Shown here in pieces: positions 10,482 through 25,400 of a stretch of DNA of 64,000 nucleotides. The DNA comes from a virus, in the IMG/VR virus record IMGVR_UViG_3300027844_000680, positions 21,359 through 85,358 of that record; one strand, written 5' to 3'. Each line of letters begins with the position of its first letter. Positions within the stretch are counted from its first letter, which is position 1. Made by a program: the position numbers and the translations under genes. The notes beneath the pieces are model-generated. The model searched no databases. It saw nothing but the letters and a program-made list of their open reading frames with translations, and had not been told where the DNA came from.

Positions 10482-13400
10482 ATGGCAACAGATAAGGAAC
10501 TGCTTGAAAAGTTGCGTAAGGCCCTCGAAGAAAAGGGCCATACGACAGCTTTGCGTGAACCGTGGCAAGAACACCTTGACCGGCATACCTCTGTGTCTTC
10601 AACGGCGTCTTTGCAGGCGTCCGAGATCTTCTCGGACTTCGCTGGATCGTGGGCTGCTTCCTATCAAGTAGACCCCACCGCCACAGATCTGGACAAGATC
10701 TCCAACGAGCGGCTGCCCCCTTCTCCTGCGAAGATGACCTCCAAGCTCGGTCTCCCGGGCTACCCCGAAGTCAACTTCATCCCGTACAGCCACAACACGA
10801 ATCGTTTTGGCGTCAAGGGGCCATCTCTTTTAGGCCATCCGATCTCTTTCGAGGTCATCGGGCCAACCGCCAAGTCTCCCAACGTGGACTGGCAGTGGTT
10901 TCTTCAAGAAGGCTCCAGTGAAGACCGCCTCTATTTGGATCTTGGGGCGAACCTCCAAGATCCAAATGGAAGCAGTGTTCTGGCTCCTTCGATCACCAGC
11001 CTGCAAGACGGTTATGGGGATCTCTACGGTGACAACAGTCAGGCCGGGATCTATGTCATCATCACCCAGACGGGTGAGAACTCCAAGACGGACACCCAAG
11101 TAACGGGTGTTGGTGACGGCTACATCGCTCTGGAGGGCGTTGCAGGCCCGGGTGGGGGTCTCCGAGAGGCGATTCGTGCCAAGACCGGAGCCTCGAAGTA
11201 TGAAATCTTCCGAGTTGTCTCCTGGTCAAACGACTACCTGCAACTCGATCCGGGTAAGCGGATTCGAGACCACTTTGACATCTCGGCCAGCACAGACCCG
11301 ATCATCCGGTCGATCATGTTGGTTCGACCAAAGGCCACTCGAATGGTCTCCATCCCCGGTACAGGGGATGCGAAGGGACAAGAACGTGCCCTCGTTGTGG
11401 TTCCTCCCGAGCGGTCCCTCAACTCCGATCTGAAGCCTCCTTATGAGTACGACAACGCTGCTCCTGGCTCATGGCGAACCGAGGGGTTCTACGGAGCTTG
11501 GCCCGGTCTGGGTAATGGCGACTCAAATCTTTACGCTCAAGGGTCGTCTCTTCCGGTCCCTCGGATCGTGGGCCGGTCCCGGGCTTTGCTCCCATCTACT
11601 TTGGAAGTCCCTGGCGTACCCCCCAATCTTCTCGTACTCAAGGCCGCCACTTACTCGGGGGTTGAAGATGCGAGGGATGAGCTAAAGGCCGGGGATGTCA
11701 TCCATCTCCATGAGGTCTATTCTGACGAACTTGCGGAGGTAGCTCCGAAACTGACCGCCTCACCACATGGTTGGTGGGAAGTAACCAGTGTTCCTGCCCG
11801 TGGGGGGACAGACCAGTTTATCCAGCTTCGAGGGATCGAGGAAGTAAACCCACGCACGGGTAAGGCTCACTTCGGTCCGTGGGCAATCGACGGGTCAGGC
11901 CAAGATCTCTCACAACCGGTCCCGCAGGTTTGGGTCAAGTTCACGATCCACAAGCCCATCAAAGACTTGTGGAGCAACACAGGTACGGGGTATCAGTTTG
12001 ATCTGGACGCTCTGAAGAGCGCCCGCTTGACCAACTTGATTGACCCTTCTTGGGTCCGTGAGTCTGGTAAGGCCATTGAGATTGGGCACGAAACGGTCTG
12101 GGCCAAGGCCGATAAGGCCATCTTCGATACCACGTCTTCACAGCAGGGTCTTTCTGGAACGAACGCAAACCCAGGCAGCTTGCTGGACCTCGGTTTCCGA
12201 ATGGTCCTCTTCCCCGCTATGGCGTCGGGGGATCATCTGGTCCCAGACTTCGCCAACCCGATTGATAGCCTGGAGGTTCGTTTAGATGAGGATGCTGCTG
12301 ACGAACGGCAGTATCTCACTATCGACTATTCAGCAGGCATCGTGGTCCTCTCTCACTCCCCCAAGCTGGGGTGTGAGCTTGATCCTCATGGGTTGATTGG
12401 GCAGATCACCGACTTGAACCCTCGGGGTGAGCTTGTTCTCTTTGCTTCCTGTGTTCCGTACTCGATGGAGATGGGACAGCTTGGATCAAGCATCCGAGTC
12501 ACTTCGGGAGCGATGGAGCCCGACTGGTGCCTCCCCGATTCGACCCAAGCCGATGTCTATGGTGCCCGTCACCGTGTAGATATCAAGACGGATGTTGATG
12601 GGGCACCACAGATCGTAGGCAGTCAGGTCTTGGGTCAATCCCTCGTCTTGGCGCTGGCTGTTCCAGCCACACCGATGGAGTTCAAGAAGTCCCTGGCGGC
12701 TTTCCCGGTCGCTGGTCACATCGAGATTCTTCAGTCGAGCGAGGCCCCGGCGTTTACCACAACGTCATCGACCACGGACACTATCCGACTCTCGACGTTC
12801 TCCTATAACGGAGTGGACGTATACACAGACTCGGACGGCCCGTGGGTTCGGTTGCGAAATGTCTATGGCGGTGCGGACGCTGGCAATAGCGTAACGGTCA
12901 ATCACGACGGGGAGTTCCTCGTCGTATTCCGCAAGGACTTCTACCCAGAGACCGTGATCGACTCCACGGGAGACTCTGACTTCTCCTATCAGTTGGACAC
13001 GACACACGGTTCTGCCAAGCGTACAAAGACCCTCCGGTTTGCTCACGCCAACCTGTTCGAGAACCTCGACGGAACCATCACGGTTTACCCAACAGCCGTT
13101 GACGGACCAGCAGAGGAACTGCGGGCCTTCTTCCCACTTGGGGGGCCAGACGACACTGCTCGATTCCATTTGGTCCCCGAGACGCAGATGTGGACCGCAG
13201 ACAGCGGCCCGTGTCGGGATGATGGGGAGCATGAGGTCGGTATTGAGATCAAGCGGGGACGCTTCTTCTCGTCCATGCGAGTGGATGTTCGCCAAGACCA
13301 CATGCGGTACTGGCGGTTCACCAACCTCGTATCGAAGCTGGAGCTTCAAGCACCACAAGGACTTGAGACGCCACCAGATACTTTCGTAGCCCACATCAAC

Positions 13401-16400
13401 ACCGGGCAGGATGCAACTCAACCCCTGCCTCCGCACTACATGGACTGGATGCCCCAATCTGAAGGGGCTCTCTGCGCCGTCATTGAGGGTTCAGTCATCT
13501 TCTCCAGAGGACTGGCCGAGCTTGGTAGTTCAGCGGTCTCGGCATCAACGGAAAGCGCCCGATTCGTTCTCAATGCCCGTATGTATATGGGACTCGACAG
13601 TCAGTTCTTTGCTGGCCGCCCGTCTTTCCGTGATGAGTATGCACAACGAGACACCTTCCCGTCCCGTGGGTTGGAATCCCAGATCGCAGGTATTCTTGCA
13701 GAGGCCGAAGAAGGCCCCGCCAACCCGATCAACTGGTTCGCCCACACTGCCGAGGTGTGGAACAACGACCTCAATGCTGATCGGTGGGAAGTCCGAGCCA
13801 AAGAGCTACGTGAAGACGTAAACAACCACTACGGACGGCAGCGTCATGGTGGGATGGGCAAGATTGCTTCGTTCTACACGGACGCTCTTGAGTCCCCGAA
13901 CTACAAAGAAGACACACGATTGGCCTTTACGGAACGTCAAGTTTCGACGCTCCCGACCAAGCCGTATCTGTTGTCTGATCCCATCCCCCAGGACGGGATG
14001 GCGTTCCCAGAGGGCTATCGGTACATCCTAACGGTCAAGTCGGCTGACCCGAAGAACGGCAACGCCTCCAAGTGGATCACTGCCCAGGTCATTAGTACCG
14101 ATGAGATGCCGGTCACAACTGATCCAAATGTTGTTGCCCACTACCTCAACAATGCGATTTACGATGGCACCGTTTCCAACAACATCGATGCAGAGTTGGA
14201 CAACGCAGGGTTCTTCAAGACCCTTGGGGCGGGTGCTTCTTATGCAGCCGGTAACAGTCTTCTCGGGACGAGTACATTAGTATCCAACCTGACCCGTAAC
14301 CCCATGCTTACCCGGGATGAACGCCAGTTTTTGTGGTGCGGCCCCGGTGATCCACGACACCCCGAACACGTTATCGGAGGCTCCAACGATACTGGTAAGG
14401 TTGCCCTGCTTTGCGGTGGCTGGGGTTCTGCTTCTGCTGAAAGTTCTGCTGGCAGCCATCGAGACTTTACTAATGTCGTTGTTGAGTTCACCCATACAGC
14501 AGACTTTGGAGACGCCGGGTGCTCTGGTTGTGAAGATCTGGCCGAGTTCCTTGGCGGAGACTTCGCTCTCGACCGGCCTACATGCGGGTTGTTCTTCGGA
14601 GGGCACGCATGGGAGACCTTCCAAGTCGGTGCCCAAGCCTACGGGACAGACCTTCCGATAGAGGGCTCGCAGCTATTCGTTGGCAGTCAGGTTTACACAC
14701 TCACCGCCGATGACAACGTAGTACATCCCGACAAACCCTTCGTTGGCACCAATGTCCGTATTGCTTCGGGTGGTTTCGACACACTGAAGAACTTGGTTCG
14801 AGCAATCAGTACACACTCTGGGGACAGGGTGTGGATGTTCCTCCCTCCCGAGTACCTTCAGGACCAAACATCACAAGCCATTATTGAGAACGCTCCCGGT
14901 CACATTATTCGTCAAGAAGAAGATGTCACCCAACTCCGGTGGGTGGGTGGTCGTCAAAACGACCCGGCCAACCCGTGGTTGACGTTTTCGCAACCGGGCG
15001 GCGCTTCAGATCTACATGCCACTGTTTGGTGGTATCGCCCAGCCCCCGCAGTGAACACGGATGTCAATCCGTGGGAGTTTGGCAGTGGCTTGGACGGTAA
15101 CAAAACCGAGGCCCGACTTTCGGATGCCCTCGGGTTCCTTCAGCGTGGAACCCCCCCGTTGGGTTCAATGGCCGGTTCCTTTCCCATTAGGGGCACCTAT
15201 GGCGACACAGAGGCACTGGTCCTCGGGATGCCGAAGGGAGATAGCCCCTATTACAGTGGCCCCCAGGCAGGAACAGGGCTCCCGAAGATTCACGGCAAAC
15301 ATGCCATCCCGGGCTACCTGGGACGGTGGGCGTGGGACATTGAGAACACCATTGATCCTATTGATGTCACAGACCCCACTACCGCAGGCATCGGTCAGAT
15401 CCTTGCCACTTACGGTGTAGGGGCTCATTCAGAGAACCATTTTTCCAGCCAGTTGGCGAACCGTACCAGTTTGGAAATGGCGGGCGTGGCCCCCGATGGG
15501 TTTATCAACACGACGCCCCATCCCCACCATCTCCAAGTTGGGGATGAAGTCACTATCTCGGGCTCATCCCTCCAGCTTCCTTGGCTCGGTGAGCACAAAG
15601 CTCTGAATGGTCGCCATCGGGTGATCGCACTCTCCACCGACCAAGATGGGAACACAGACCCGTTCAAGTTCCAGATTGATCTGGGGGACGGCACCGGCTC
15701 TGTAATCCAAGACCCAATCGACAACTTCTATGAGTTCCACGGTCTCGGGGAAGTCTCTGTTGGTAAGACCTTCCAAACAACGGATACCCGTTGTGGGTTC
15801 GGCGAACAGCAAACTGGCTACGAGTCCTTCCTTGTCTACGCAGTGGAACTGGATCGTCACGACACCGCAGCCCTTCTGAAGAAGAAAACAGTACGGGACT
15901 TCATCGGAGTCGGGGACATTATCACTGGCCGCTCATTGAGCATCGCCGGGGATGAGACCTATCCGTTCGTTCCTGTTGAGGGGCAGCGTAACGATCCTTC
16001 GTTCCACGGCCTTGTCTTTGATCCTCTCGCTCCGTTGTCTCTGAAGACCGGGGCTGTGGATGAACAAGGCGCTCCGGTAACCGTAGACAAGATCGGTAGC
16101 TCGGCCTTTACGTTCCTTGTCCATCGGACGATGAACACGGACCGGGCAGCATGGCCGAGTTCGGAGCAAGCCCAACTTGCATCGGCGCTCCCCAGTCACC
16201 TCCGAATGTCGGAAGTGCAGCCGTATGACTTCGGGTTCAGCACCCCAGACCGGGCGTTCCCGGTTGGTGAATCCTTCAGCATTTCGATCATCGCTAATGC
16301 GAACGCCATCACGTCTTCGGGGACTTTCAAGAGCCTGTATTCCGCTTTGTACGGGATACATGGAAAGGGATACACAGGTACTTCGGCCACCCCCGGTCTC

Positions 16401-19400
16401 GATGGCGGCTCTGTTACGTCATGGCCTGGAGAGTCTTCGATTCCCAACGCCATCTTCATGGCTGGCGGTCGGATCAACCTTCTGTCCAACCTCAACCCAA
16501 CGGCCCCCGCAGGGTTGGTGTTCTCATCACCGACGCCCGGGGTCTCCGACGTAAACGCAGAAGAGCGTTATGCCACGACCTACATTGAACACGGGGTCTT
16601 TGTCTCTACGTTCAATGCCCATCATCCTTCTCCGCACTCGTCCTACAAGCTGCCTACTATTGGTGTTGGCGCTCCCCTCGATTCTGCTGGGCTCCATTCA
16701 GCGTTCTCCACTCTTCGGGGCAACACGGAAGCCCAGTTCAAGGGGGGATCTTCAATCGGTGGGGTGGGTGGTCTTCGGATCTCCGGTGACGCCACCATAT
16801 GGCTGAAGAATGTTCGGGGGATGGGCGGTAAGAACGCTTACGTCCGACGCTCTCCCACTATCTATTACACAAAGTCCCCCTCGGGTGCTCCTGCCCTCGG
16901 CAACACCACTACCGGTCCCATCACGTCCTTCGGTCGTGATGGTGTCTCGGGGCACACCCCCAGTGGGTTCTCTGCTTCCAAGCGGACAACTGTAAATAGT
17001 GATGGAGCAACGCTCCATCTCCAAGAAGCGACGATTGAGATCGGCCTTACCAGGGCTGATCTTGCTTCATTCCGATACGCCACAGGCAACCCCGAGTTCC
17101 CTGCGTTGCGAGACGATGTTCACGAACCCTTACAGGACCAAGACAGCGACGGTTATTGGGATGACCAAGGCGAGGGCGAGCGTATGCTCCACTACGCCAA
17201 CGCCGTCGATTCCGTAGACCTCCCTGTTCCAGCCCGGTTCTTGACTGGCAGCTATCTCACGCTATCCCCCACCCAACCCCCTGGTTGGGATGAGGCAGGA
17301 AGTCCGAATACCCGGTCAAGCAGCAAGGTGCTTACGGATCTTCGACTTGACGAACAAGGTAACCCCACCCTCACCAACCCCAATGACGGGTCTTGGAGGA
17401 TTACGGGCGTACCGATGATCACGGCGAGCTTCCGTACCTCTGGAAGTATCGACGGGTACGGTGCCTCGGTTTATCAGACTTTCCCCGCAGGGGATGGGAT
17501 GAGCAGTGGTCCCGTTGTGGACACTACCTCTCCTGACGAGATCGTCCAGGGCACTGGTTTCCAGGGCATGTCTGCCTCGGCCTCCGAGTCTTCCATTGTG
17601 GCGGTTCTCCAAGTTCGGGTGGAGCGGTATTCCCTCATCTCGTCTAATCCCGCATTGGACGAGGGCAGCCTTTTCCATCACCAGTTCGTCCCAGAAAATG
17701 CAAACCCAGGCGAGTTCCGTGACGGGGAAGGCATCGCACTGGACTCTGTGTTGTCCCACACTTGGTCTATCTCCGCCGACCCGGGAGGGGACTCCCCCAT
17801 CCTCGTTGCAGAGGTAATCGATCCAGGCGGTTCACCCACGGGTGCCCCGGCCTCTTTGCATGGCCTGACCTTCAACCCGAAGGTGTTGGCTTCTGGAGCC
17901 AACACGGTTCCTATGCGCTTGGTCCCGGTGTTCTCCCGCACCCCGCAGACTGATTCGATAGCAGGAATGGATACCCGTCTAATGGGCATCCATTCTAATC
18001 AAACGCATCGTGGCGAAACTCGCAGCTTTGCGATGTTCACGGTCAAGGGTGTTGGCCGGTCTCCGGTTATCTGGGATACCGCACAAGAAACCTATTTGCG
18101 TGCGACGATCTTCTCTTCCCAGAGGGCAGACCGTCTGGATGATCTGATCAGTAGTCAGACGACCCAGGGTGTCTTCGAGAGAGACCAGACTGGTCGAGTG
18201 AGCTTCGTTGGACACCCAGCCCGATTGGGCTTGGGCGTAGTCCTTGATGGAGGGCTCGGCCTTGTTTCAGCCCGAGCGTTCCGAGCGCAACCCAGGTCTC
18301 CAGTAACAGACACGGTTGGTTCGTTGACGGTATTCGGCCATAACGCCGCCTACCCGATGCTGAATCTGCTGAAGCCCCGGCAACACGTTGGAGTGGAGCT
18401 ACCCTCTACCTTCAACACAGTTGAGTTCTACGAAGACACTGTAATCGTTGGGCCTCTTGGATCGTTGATCTTTGATGATGGTCGAGCGGTTCACGGCTTA
18501 CCGGCGATGGACATCGCCGGTCGATATGCTTCGGCGTCATTCAAGTCGTCTCCACACCGTTTGGGTATTGGTGTCACCAAGGGGTACGCCGCTGCGGGCG
18601 CTCCTGGCGACAACTGGAGCATTGGAGACCTAATCACTCGGAGCGATACGCTGTTCCCGTTCACGGTAGCAGGTATCAAGTTCCATTCCCCAGGCGGGCT
18701 CGTTTACGAGCGTGCCTATCGCAGTATTGATGCGAGGACCGGTCCCAAGTCGATGTTCCTTGGGAAGAAAGCCCAGGCGGGTATCCGTGGGCTGGAGATT
18801 CCGTGGACTGGAGAATGTCTCTTGTTGCCGAAGGGGCCGCCGACGATTCACGGTAAAGGCCATGCCAACTGGCGCTGGACAAATGACAGCAGTGGTTGGG
18901 ACTACTTTGACTTTGGAGAGGCGAACCGGGCCACGGGGCACACCCCCTTGGATACACCTCTTTACGAGTTCCACGGAGGCTATGGGCGAGGACATCTCGA
19001 ACCCCACTTCCCCGTGCTTCCCGGGCCTATCTTCGACACGATGACCACATCGGGGGTCCAGACCAACCTTATCTCCCCAGACTCTTCCGCTGGGGTGTCA
19101 CAGCACCGTGGACACCCAGGCAACGTCTACATGGGCTATCGCCACAGTTTGAGTCGAGATGATGGCGACATCTTCAAGACTTGGAATCACTGGAATAGCA
19201 GCGCAGAATCTTTCACCAAGGTTGCTCGCCAACAGATGCGGGTTCTGGATGGGATGGTTTTGGAGGACGTGACTAACGGCACATTCTTCACTATCGGCGA
19301 CATTGGCCGGATGGATGAGATGGTCAAGGGCACGATTGAGCTTGTGACCGACTTTGGGAGCGCCAACGTCGATTCGTGGGATAGTAAGACCATCATCATT

Positions 19401-22400
19401 GTCGTTCAAGATTGGGATGACTACGTTGAAGAAGAAGATGGAGACGATGGTTCTGGGGACGATCTAATCACGTTCGTCATCTACTTCGTGGATGTCATCT
19501 CTGACCCAGAGACTCAAGTTCAGATCTCTGACGCAACGGACCCGGCAGAGAAGGCCAAAGAAACCGTCGATAACCTGCTTCAGTTTATGGCATCTAATGA
19601 CTGGTTCCGTGCTAACAACGTCGGTTGTGTCTTGGATCAAACTGGTTGGGACGAGAAGACGGTCCTCCGCTTCAGTGGTCCGGTTTCAGCAAGGCATGAG
19701 GCTACTTTCATTACCGGTAGCAGCGTTAGCCCAGTATCGGGGCAGGCTCCTTTCTCTCTCGTACCAAACAGCTTTAGTAACTACCGTTGGCACAGGGGAA
19801 CTGGTAAGCCGGGGGAGACTTTAGAGCTTGGTCAGTGGGGCGGCGAGCGTACTGTGAAGCGGTCTTCCACAGGCGGTTCAGTAACAGCAGGTGGCGGCCA
19901 GCCCGGTACTACGGTGTTCCATTTCCTCCAGAACGCCCCCGAACAGGGCATTAGTGGTGGGAGCAACATTATTGCTCCCGGGGAGAAGATCACCTTTGGT
20001 GTGTCTCCTGGGCCACCCGATTATCAACAGAACTCCACAAGGATTGGAGCATACTCCTACGCATCGCAGCTTGAGATTGATGTTAGTGACTCCACCCTGA
20101 CGGGTGTCACCATCGCTTTCAGCACCACCGACCCGAGCGTGGACCCCACACTTTGGGCGAGCGGCGCAGGGCACTGGCAAAGTAATGAGTTCAACCCTGG
20201 AACTTCTGGGGCCAAGGTACTCGTTGAGATCATCGGGGATGGGGACTCTTCTGGGGCCGCTGCGACTCCACAGCCGTTGTGGTACTACGGGGTCACGTCC
20301 AGCGGGGACATCCTCGCAGGCGGGTCCGTCACCGTAACTGGGGGAACCTCGGCCAATGAGGTGGCTCTGTCGGTCCACCCGGGCAGCGGGTATCCTTTCC
20401 TCGACGTTGACGGGGCCGGTATTGTAAACGTCGGTATCGTCACTACTTATTCGATCCCCAGTAGCTACACCACCGACTACAACCTCCTTTATGAGTCGGT
20501 GGCTAAGACAGGGTTCCTCAACGTAATGGCACTTACCGCTGTTGCAGACACGCCTGGACCCTTCCAGTTCCAGATCGTCAACGGGGACAATAAAGCGACC
20601 TTCATCAACTTGGTCCAGGCGTGGAATAACGCCCCCTGGCACGAAGTATTTGACTTCGCCAACTGCCCAGGATTGAACTACGCCCCCATCGCCCGTCTTA
20701 TCGGGCAAATCGAGCGGTATTCTGAAACCAGCAGCCAGACTTATTCTGGGCAGATTCCTGCTTATCCTTGGATCTGGGCTGTCGAGTTTATGACACGAGA
20801 GATCGGCCCCGATACATCCAATGGGGCCTTCTTTATGAAGAAGTCCAGTGGGGTTGATGGTAACGGTGATCCGATTTGGGACTACCTGATGACTTTGGGT
20901 GAGGGAAGTTCCACCGAAGTCTTTATCAATGGGGGTATGGGACTCGACATCTCCAAAATAGAGGCAGCGGCAGAGGTCTATGGCGGTACCGACCCTAACG
21001 GTGATGTAATCCCCGTTAGACCGTGGGACGCAGGCCCCTTCTGGGAGGGGTGGGAGATTGATGGCCTCATTATCGAACTGATCCCCTTCGTCAATGGTTA
21101 CACCCCCGAGTTGATCTTCGATCTCAATGGGCACTATGACCCGACCAAAGACCTCTTTAGTACGCAGGAAGCCGGTTACGGCGACCGGGTTGACGGTGGG
21201 ATGGTCCGGCGTAATCTGGCAGGACACCTGTATCGGGTCGTTCCAAACGTAGAGTTCGTGCCTGTGCTTGGTAAGCGTGGCGTGGACGGCGGCCTACTTC
21301 CCCCGTTGGCTAACCCCCATGATCCACAAAGCGTAATCCCCAGCGCAGATGCCGTCTTCTATTCTGCTGGCTACAACTTCCGTGGAGCTTCTTCACACGG
21401 GGTCGGGGACATTGGACGATCTCTCTACATCTGCGGGACACACAACTATGTCTACACTGGTTGGTGGACCATCATCGACGTGGTGGAAAACTACCCCCTT
21501 TCAGTATTTGATGACTTCACTCTTGGCCGCCCCGAGAATGGTGACCATTCTCTCCGTACCGTAGCGGTTCTTCGTAAATCGAATCGAGGGAACGGAACAC
21601 GAAACCCGGCAGATAATGGGTTGAACCAAGGGGATGGGGCGCTGCCGTTGCAGTATCGACCACCCCGAGTCCGTATGGGGATGAATCACCAAACCAATGG
21701 CTTCCCGCAGGGCGATAAGAGGGGAGCGACCCATTACGGCTTTTTCTCCCAGGGGTCCGTAACAGGAAAGCGGCCCGAATATAGCGACTTGTGGTTGACA
21801 GTCACTTTGTCCAAGGGAGGCCCAACCGAAGCGTTACATCGACAACAGTGGCGTGTCCTCACAGACGATATGTGGGACGGGATCGTCTACGACATCGACT
21901 CTGATGGAGTCATCTTCCCCCTCGCCGCGAACCCAAGTCTCCAGGTAACGGATGCTGTTAGCTTGGCGACGTACTGCAATCAAGACGTTCGTACCAACGG
22001 AAAGGCTGTCAAGTTCCCTGCCGGTCACACCCTAAGCAAGCCCTGGATCAGATGGCAGACCGACCACAATGTCTCTTCCGTGTACGGAACAGCCGTGGTT
22101 GTCAGCTACAACACGAACGAACTGAAAACCTCTCCCCACGCCTCTGAATGGTTGTGCGGGCCGGGTGGTCGGTTGCAGATCAACTTCTTCTCCAACGCCT
22201 CTGTGGGATTTCAAGGCGGCGATCCGAGCGCAGGTGCCCAATACACTATGGGTGTTGGGTTCTTGTCCTTCACGGGCCACAACAGCGAGCTTGACGCCAC
22301 AACGGGAGACCGAAACAATCACCTCTGGGCTCATCCTGTAAAGCTGTACGGGAGCCAACCCAGTGACGGCATCCTTGAAGTTGACGCTGGTATGCACGTC

Positions 22401-25400
22401 AACTCCGCAGCAGGCGGGTTGCGATGGGTGTTCTCGGCCCCTCTCGTTGAAGAAAACATTGGATCGTATCTGCATCTTACGAAGCCGTCCGTGTATCGCT
22501 TCTCGAAGAAGCTGGCTTCGCAGAAGAATGCCGATGTCTCTTACGAAGAGGACTTCCATTGGACCAGTGGATATCCCCGAGAGGGCGATACTTACTGGAA
22601 CTCTACGGACATCTTCCGAGTCAACCGCTGCCCGAACACCATGAACATGATGGTGGGTGGTGACTGTGAGACTTACTCACCGGAGATCATCCGAGTGTAC
22701 CCCTCTGCCGAAACGGAAATCGTTGACGAAGGGGCTACGGATAGCGGTCAAGGCCGGATGATCATGTACTCGCCGCTTGGCGTGTGGGGTAACTGGCCGG
22801 ATAGTGCGACAGGATCGTTGCCCGCATCTGGTTCTGTCAATGAGCCTGTGATCTACGCTCTTCAGCCCATCGCCCGGGAACGCATCGTCTCTATCAAGGC
22901 GTCTGCTGGCAGTTCCAATGTGGTTCGGGGTGCGGGTTATGATCCGATCCAGGGGTCAATGAACGACTCGGGGTTGACCAACGACCGATTGGGTCGAGGC
23001 CCCCTCTCCGGTGTTCACGTTCAAGAGCATATGGTCGGCGATGTGAGCAGTTCGCATGTCAGCCCCACTGGGATCATCATGTCCTCCCCGTGGTTGCTGT
23101 TATCTCGGGCAGATGCTCAACGAGCAGTGCCGCAAGCTGACGGCCCTTATTCGATAGCAGAGGCGGCGGAGGATCTTGGGCAAGCTGGGAACAACATTGG
23201 ATCGAACTTCTTTGGGGACACAGCCAACTGGCTGCTGAACAGCCACGATCCAATCTGGGTGGACCCCGAGCACGGTGAATGGACTGGTGATCCACAAATC
23301 TCCAATGAAGCCCAAGATTCTTACTTCGGACTCGGACAGGTTCCTTCTTACTTCTACTCTCTCTATGCGTGGGCACCTGCGGGGCAGTGGTGGGAGACTT
23401 TGATTCCCAACCTCTCCGAGACGCAGGGTCAGTACAACGCAAGCTGTACGCCGCCGACTATGCGCTTTGATCTAACAGAGGCTTACACCCAGGCCATGCA
23501 ACCCGGTGGCGGAACCAACTCGCCTTACCCGAACCACGCCCCAAAGGGCGCTCGCCTAAACCGAATCTGGGTCAACTTCGGCGTGTGGGGTAACGAACCC
23601 CAAGGTCGGCATACACAGCTTGGTCTTCCCGGGTACAAACAGAGTGATAACACGACAGCGCCCAACGAGGTTCTTAGCGAATACCACATGGCGTTCAACT
23701 TGGTCTGTGAGCTTCCTGGTTCACAGGCTCGACTGAAGCCCCGTGACCACACCTATGTCCAACTCAAGTGGGACACCTCCGCTCAAGGGGCCTATTACAC
23801 TGACACTTATTGGTACGGGACTACGATTACGATCCGACACTCCGATACGATGGGCAACATACAGTCCCTCGTTTTTGAAGCTGTGGAGCAGGCTGACCTT
23901 ACGGCACTGGACGGTGGGGGAGACCCACTGTACGAAACGTCCGACCATAACCTTGGTAGTATTGGCCCATCACAGACACTTGGGAAGTATGTGGTCCCCC
24001 TTGACGCACCGGGTGTTGTCCCAAGCGTAAATCATGTGATCGCTGCTCGGAGGCTGGCGGCTGAAATCAACCGGGTGTCCACAATCGCCAGCGATCCCAA
24101 CCACAACGACTATGACCCAAACCTCTCATCGTTCAACCTGACGGCTTACGCCGTGGGTACCCGGGTTCGGATTGAGGCCAATGTCCCGGGAGACTCTGGG
24201 TTCGAGATTCGGTCCCATCATTCTTACTACTATATCGTTGGGATGACGACGAGCCTCTACCAGCCGCCTCGTATGGTTCTGGAAGCTGGAAGCGTAGTTG
24301 ACAACACGCCTACGGCGTTCCGCACTTTCCGAGGGGGCGCACCCACAGAGCTTCATACTGGAACGTGCAGCTTCCCCTTTGGGGACCGAGCACCCAACGC
24401 TTTGGCAACCTACAACGCTTCCCAGCTACACCATACGGACCAAGGCTCTCGGGCTCCCGGTGGCACGGTGGTCATTCCCCTGTACTGCAACCGTGAGGCA
24501 GGAGACCTAATGCCTAACGTCATGGAGCGGTATGTAGACGTTGGCCCGTATTCCGAGATTGGCTACGGCCAGTTGACTCCCGATTGGGCGTTGGGCAGCT
24601 ATGAGTTTGGTTTCGGGGCGGGTGAATCTGAATGGCCGTGGAAGAGGACCACGATGCCAATCGAGAAAGCGGTGCTCCAGGGGGAGATGCTGACAGTGAT
24701 CAAGATGCTCCCTTGGTATCTTGGCGGGCATATGTGGAACCTCTCGCTGAATGACGCCAGCTTTTCCATGTATATGGGGAACGCCCATACGCCGGTTGTG
24801 TGGGGTGGTATCGACTTCGACACTGCCAACTCCAACCCAGGTGGGTTCCAAGGTGAGCAAACCGAACGAGGACAGTTCACGGCTCCATTCCTCAAGCCGG
24901 AATACAGCATCGCTTTGGCGTCTTTGTTCCCACGCTTGTCCCGAGTCGGTGGTGGTGTCCGAGACACCTTCACGTCAGGATTGGTAGCAAATGGTGACAT
25001 TTTCCGCCGCTCTGCTAATGGCACCACAGGGAACGGGCCAGCTTCTTTGAGTGCTGCTGCCATGACAGGGATTGTTGTGGCTCACAACGCCACCAGTCCT
25101 CGCCCACCGCTCCGTACCGATGGCGGCCTTATGTTCGGCGCAGAGACATCACCCTCCTATCCCAATGACCAGGATGAGTCTTATGGGTATACATCCAGCG
25201 GGCAAAGCGGTACGAGTAAGTTCTCTGCAAGGTCACCGGGAACTTGTCCTCATGCGTTTACGATTGCTCTTACTCCGGTCGGGGATCGCTTTGATCCACC
25301 AAGAGGCGAAGATGGGCATCGAGTCTCTGTGTCACCTCATGGGATTCATGCGGCCAAAGATCCGGTTTCCGGTGATCTCGTACCCCGGCCCTACTCATGG

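Noticed and set aside
19878-21227. 449-codon ORF on the minus strand
   Set aside because: It lies wholly inside the 5,090-aa gene on the other strand, has no binding site and an uneven composition; it is a shadow frame.
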